Assembly (NCBI GenBank): GCA_934635545.1
Contig: CAKTZN010000023.1
Span: 1-14,790, forward strand
Length of the DNA: 14,790 nucleotides
Direction: 5' to 3'
Origin: an uncultured Oscillospiraceae bacterium
Lineage (GTDB): Bacteria > Bacillota > Clostridia > Oscillospirales > Oscillospiraceae
Of the stretch, positions 13,431 through 14,790 are shown one piece after another (positions within the stretch are counted from its first letter, which is position 1; each line of letters begins with the position of its first letter). The position numbers and the translations under genes are program-made. The notes below the pieces were generated by a model. That model did no database searches. It worked only from the letters and a program-made list of their open reading frames with translations, and had not been told where the DNA came from.

Positions 13431-14790
13431 ATGAATCCCTCAACCGACAAAACATATCTCTTTGAGCAGATGCCCGTGCCGCAGGCGGTGCGGCGGCATA
13501 TCCTGCCCTCAATTGCCAGCCAGATGGTGCTGCTGCTCTATAATCTGGCGGATACCTATTTCGTGGGTCTGCTGAACGATCCGCCCCAGACGGCGGCGGT
13601 GTCGGTGGCCTATACCATCACTGTGCTGATGACGGCCATCGCCAATCTGTTTGCCGTGGGCGGGGCCAGCTGCATGGCCCGCGCCATGGGCCGACACGAT
13701 GGGGACAGCGCACGACGTATCGCGGCCATCTCCTTCTGGTGGTGCCTGCTCTCGGCGGTGCTGTTTTCCGGTGTGTTCGCTCTGTTTGCCTCTCCGCTGC
13801 TGCGTCTGTGCGGCGCGACGGCGGACACCTACGCACTGGCGTTCCGCTATGCCAAGTGGGTGGTCATCTGGGGCGGCCCCTGCGCCATCCTCAACATCCT
13901 GCTGGCCAACCTTATGCGGGCAGAGGGCAGCGCCGGTCTGGCGTCGGCAGGCGTCTCGCTGGGCGGCATTATCAACATTGTCCTCGACCCGTTCTTCGTG
14001 CTGCCGCAGTTTTTAGGGATGGGTGCCGAGGGCGCGGGACTGGCCACCGCCATCTCCAACGGCATCGGTACACTGTTCCTGCTGACCTGCATTTTCTGCA
14101 AACGCCGCAGCTCCATGGTCTCGCTGCGGCCCCGCAGCTTACGGTATACCGCCAAGCACATGGGCGGCATTCTGAAGATCGGCTTTCCCTCCTGCGCCCA
14201 ATACCTGCTGACGGTGGTGGCGGTAGGGGCGCTGATGAAGTTCATGTCCGCCTATGATACCGATGCGGTGGCGGCGCTGGGCATTGTCAAGAAGCTGGAT
14301 ATGCTGCCGCTGTACTTCTCCATTGGCGTGTCCAACGGTATCCTGCCGTTGCTGGCCTACAACTATGCCTCCGGCAACAACGACCGGCGGCACCGGGTGT
14401 TCAGGCTGGGCTGCGGCGTGTCGGTGGCGTTTTCGCTGCTGTGCGTGCTTCTGTATGAGCTGCTGGCTCCCACGCTGATCGGCCTGTTCATCGACACGCC
14501 TGCCACCATCGCCTACGGTGCGGCGTTCCTGCGGATCATGGTGCTGGCCATGCCCATGATGGCGGTGTGCTATCCCATGATCACCCAGTTCCAGGCCATG
14601 GGACGGGTGAAGGAGTCGCTGATCTGCTCCATCTTGCGCAAGGGCGTGCTGGATATCCCGCTGCTTTTCCTGCTGGACGGCTTGATCCCCATGTACGGCT
14701 GCACCATGGTGCAGCCCATCGTGGATTGTATCTCTATGGTGGTGGCCCTGTGGTTCTACCGAAAAATCATGCGGGAGAGCAAGGTAACAT
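13431..14790 (+). CDS. MATE-family multidrug efflux transporter (3' end outside window)
   Basis: An open frame from the ATG at 13431 (MNPSTDKTYLFEQMPVPQAV) runs without a stop to the window edge, 453 complete codons, just short of a typical MATE protein. AAGGAAGG lies upstream. Features are repeated hydrophobic helices with the family segments YNLADTYFVG near residue 37-46, NLFAVGGASCMARAMGR, LRAEG-type NLMRAEGSAGLA, GIINIVLDPFFV, GAEGAGLATAIS, and in the second half VKKLDMLPLYFSIGVSNGILPLLAYNY. MATE carriers export cationic drugs or other solutes using Na+ or H+. The substrate cannot be read from sequence. It has its own promoter, so a link to the acid pathway is not established. Confidence 0.9.
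   Translation, partial: MNPSTDKTYLFEQMPVPQAVRRHILPSIASQMVLLLYNLADTYFVGLLNDPPQTAAVSVAYTITVLMTAIANLFAVGGASCMARAMGRHDGDSARRIAAISFWWCLLSAVLFSGVFALFASPLLRLCGATADTYALAFRYAKWVVIWGGPCAILNILLANLMRAEGSAGLASAGVSLGGIINIVLDPFFVLPQFLGMGAEGAGLATAISNGIGTLFLLTCIFCKRRSSMVSLRPRSLRYTAKHMGGILKIGFPSCAQYLLTVVAVGALMKFMSAYDTDAVAALGIVKKLDMLPLYFSIGVSNGILPLLAYNYASGNNDRRHRVFRLGCGVSVAFSLLCVLLYELLAPTLIGLFIDTPATIAYGAAFLRIMVLAMPMMAVCYPMITQFQAMGRVKESLICSILRKGVLDIPLLFLLDGLIPMYGCTMVQPIVDCISMVVALWFYRKIMRESKVT

Overview
The window looks like a chromosomal segment of an anaerobic Bacillota, most likely a class Clostridia / Oscillospiraceae-type gut bacterium. The reasons are strong AGGAGG ribosome binding sites, moderately high GC by eye, a ferredoxin-dependent 2-oxoacid oxidoreductase, Ptb/Buk acyl-phosphate chemistry, a NhaC-type antiporter and an OFA-type MFS carrier. 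This taxonomic placement is inference; no ribosomal RNA or marker gene is present.

Layout: (1) 1-90, the 3' half of a tRNA-Arg(CCG) gene with its terminator. (2) 171-1343, a tyrosine integrase on the minus strand, abutting the tRNA as in a tRNA-targeted mobile element. (3) 1500-2696, a minus-strand methionine gamma-lyase-like PLP enzyme. (4) 2896-3996, a divergent PucR/CdaR-type regulator that stops before the usual C-terminal helix-turn-helix. (5) 4018-7788, a transporter operon: operator and promoter, NhaC-family antiporter, phosphate butyryltransferase (ptb), OFA-type MFS transporter, strong terminator. (6) 7823-8785, an orphan copy of the same operator/promoter and a minus-strand LysR regulator. 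(7) 8868-13302, a plus-strand catabolic operon: butyrate-type kinase (buk), a P-loop NTPase, and the four subunits (ferredoxin, alpha, beta, gamma) of a VOR/KOR-type 2-oxoacid:ferredoxin oxidoreductase. (8) 13431 to the window end, a MATE efflux transporter cut by the window edge.

How the genes fit together: the oxidoreductase would convert a 2-oxoacid (branched-chain 2-oxoacids by subunit family, or 2-oxobutyrate from the nearby methionine gamma-lyase) plus CoA to acyl-CoA, CO2 and reduced ferredoxin. Ptb would convert acyl-CoA to acyl-phosphate. Buk would make ATP and a short-chain fatty acid. The two transporters presumably handle substrate or product, or the coupling ion. The pathway is split between two transcription units with the LysR gene between them.

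The most notable signal is regulatory. A 17-bp LysR-type operator (CATAGCAAAACGCTATG and close relatives) occurs three times: about 64 bp upstream of the inferred transcription start of the antiporter-ptb operon, with identical geometry in front of an orphan promoter at 7823-7888, and as a degenerate copy over the LysR start codon beside the buk-vor operon. Other points worth a second look are the unassigned P-loop NTPase inside the vor operon, the loss of the Lys240/Asp241 pair in the methionine gamma-lyase, the truncated PucR regulator, and a degenerate tRNA-like patch next to the integrase.
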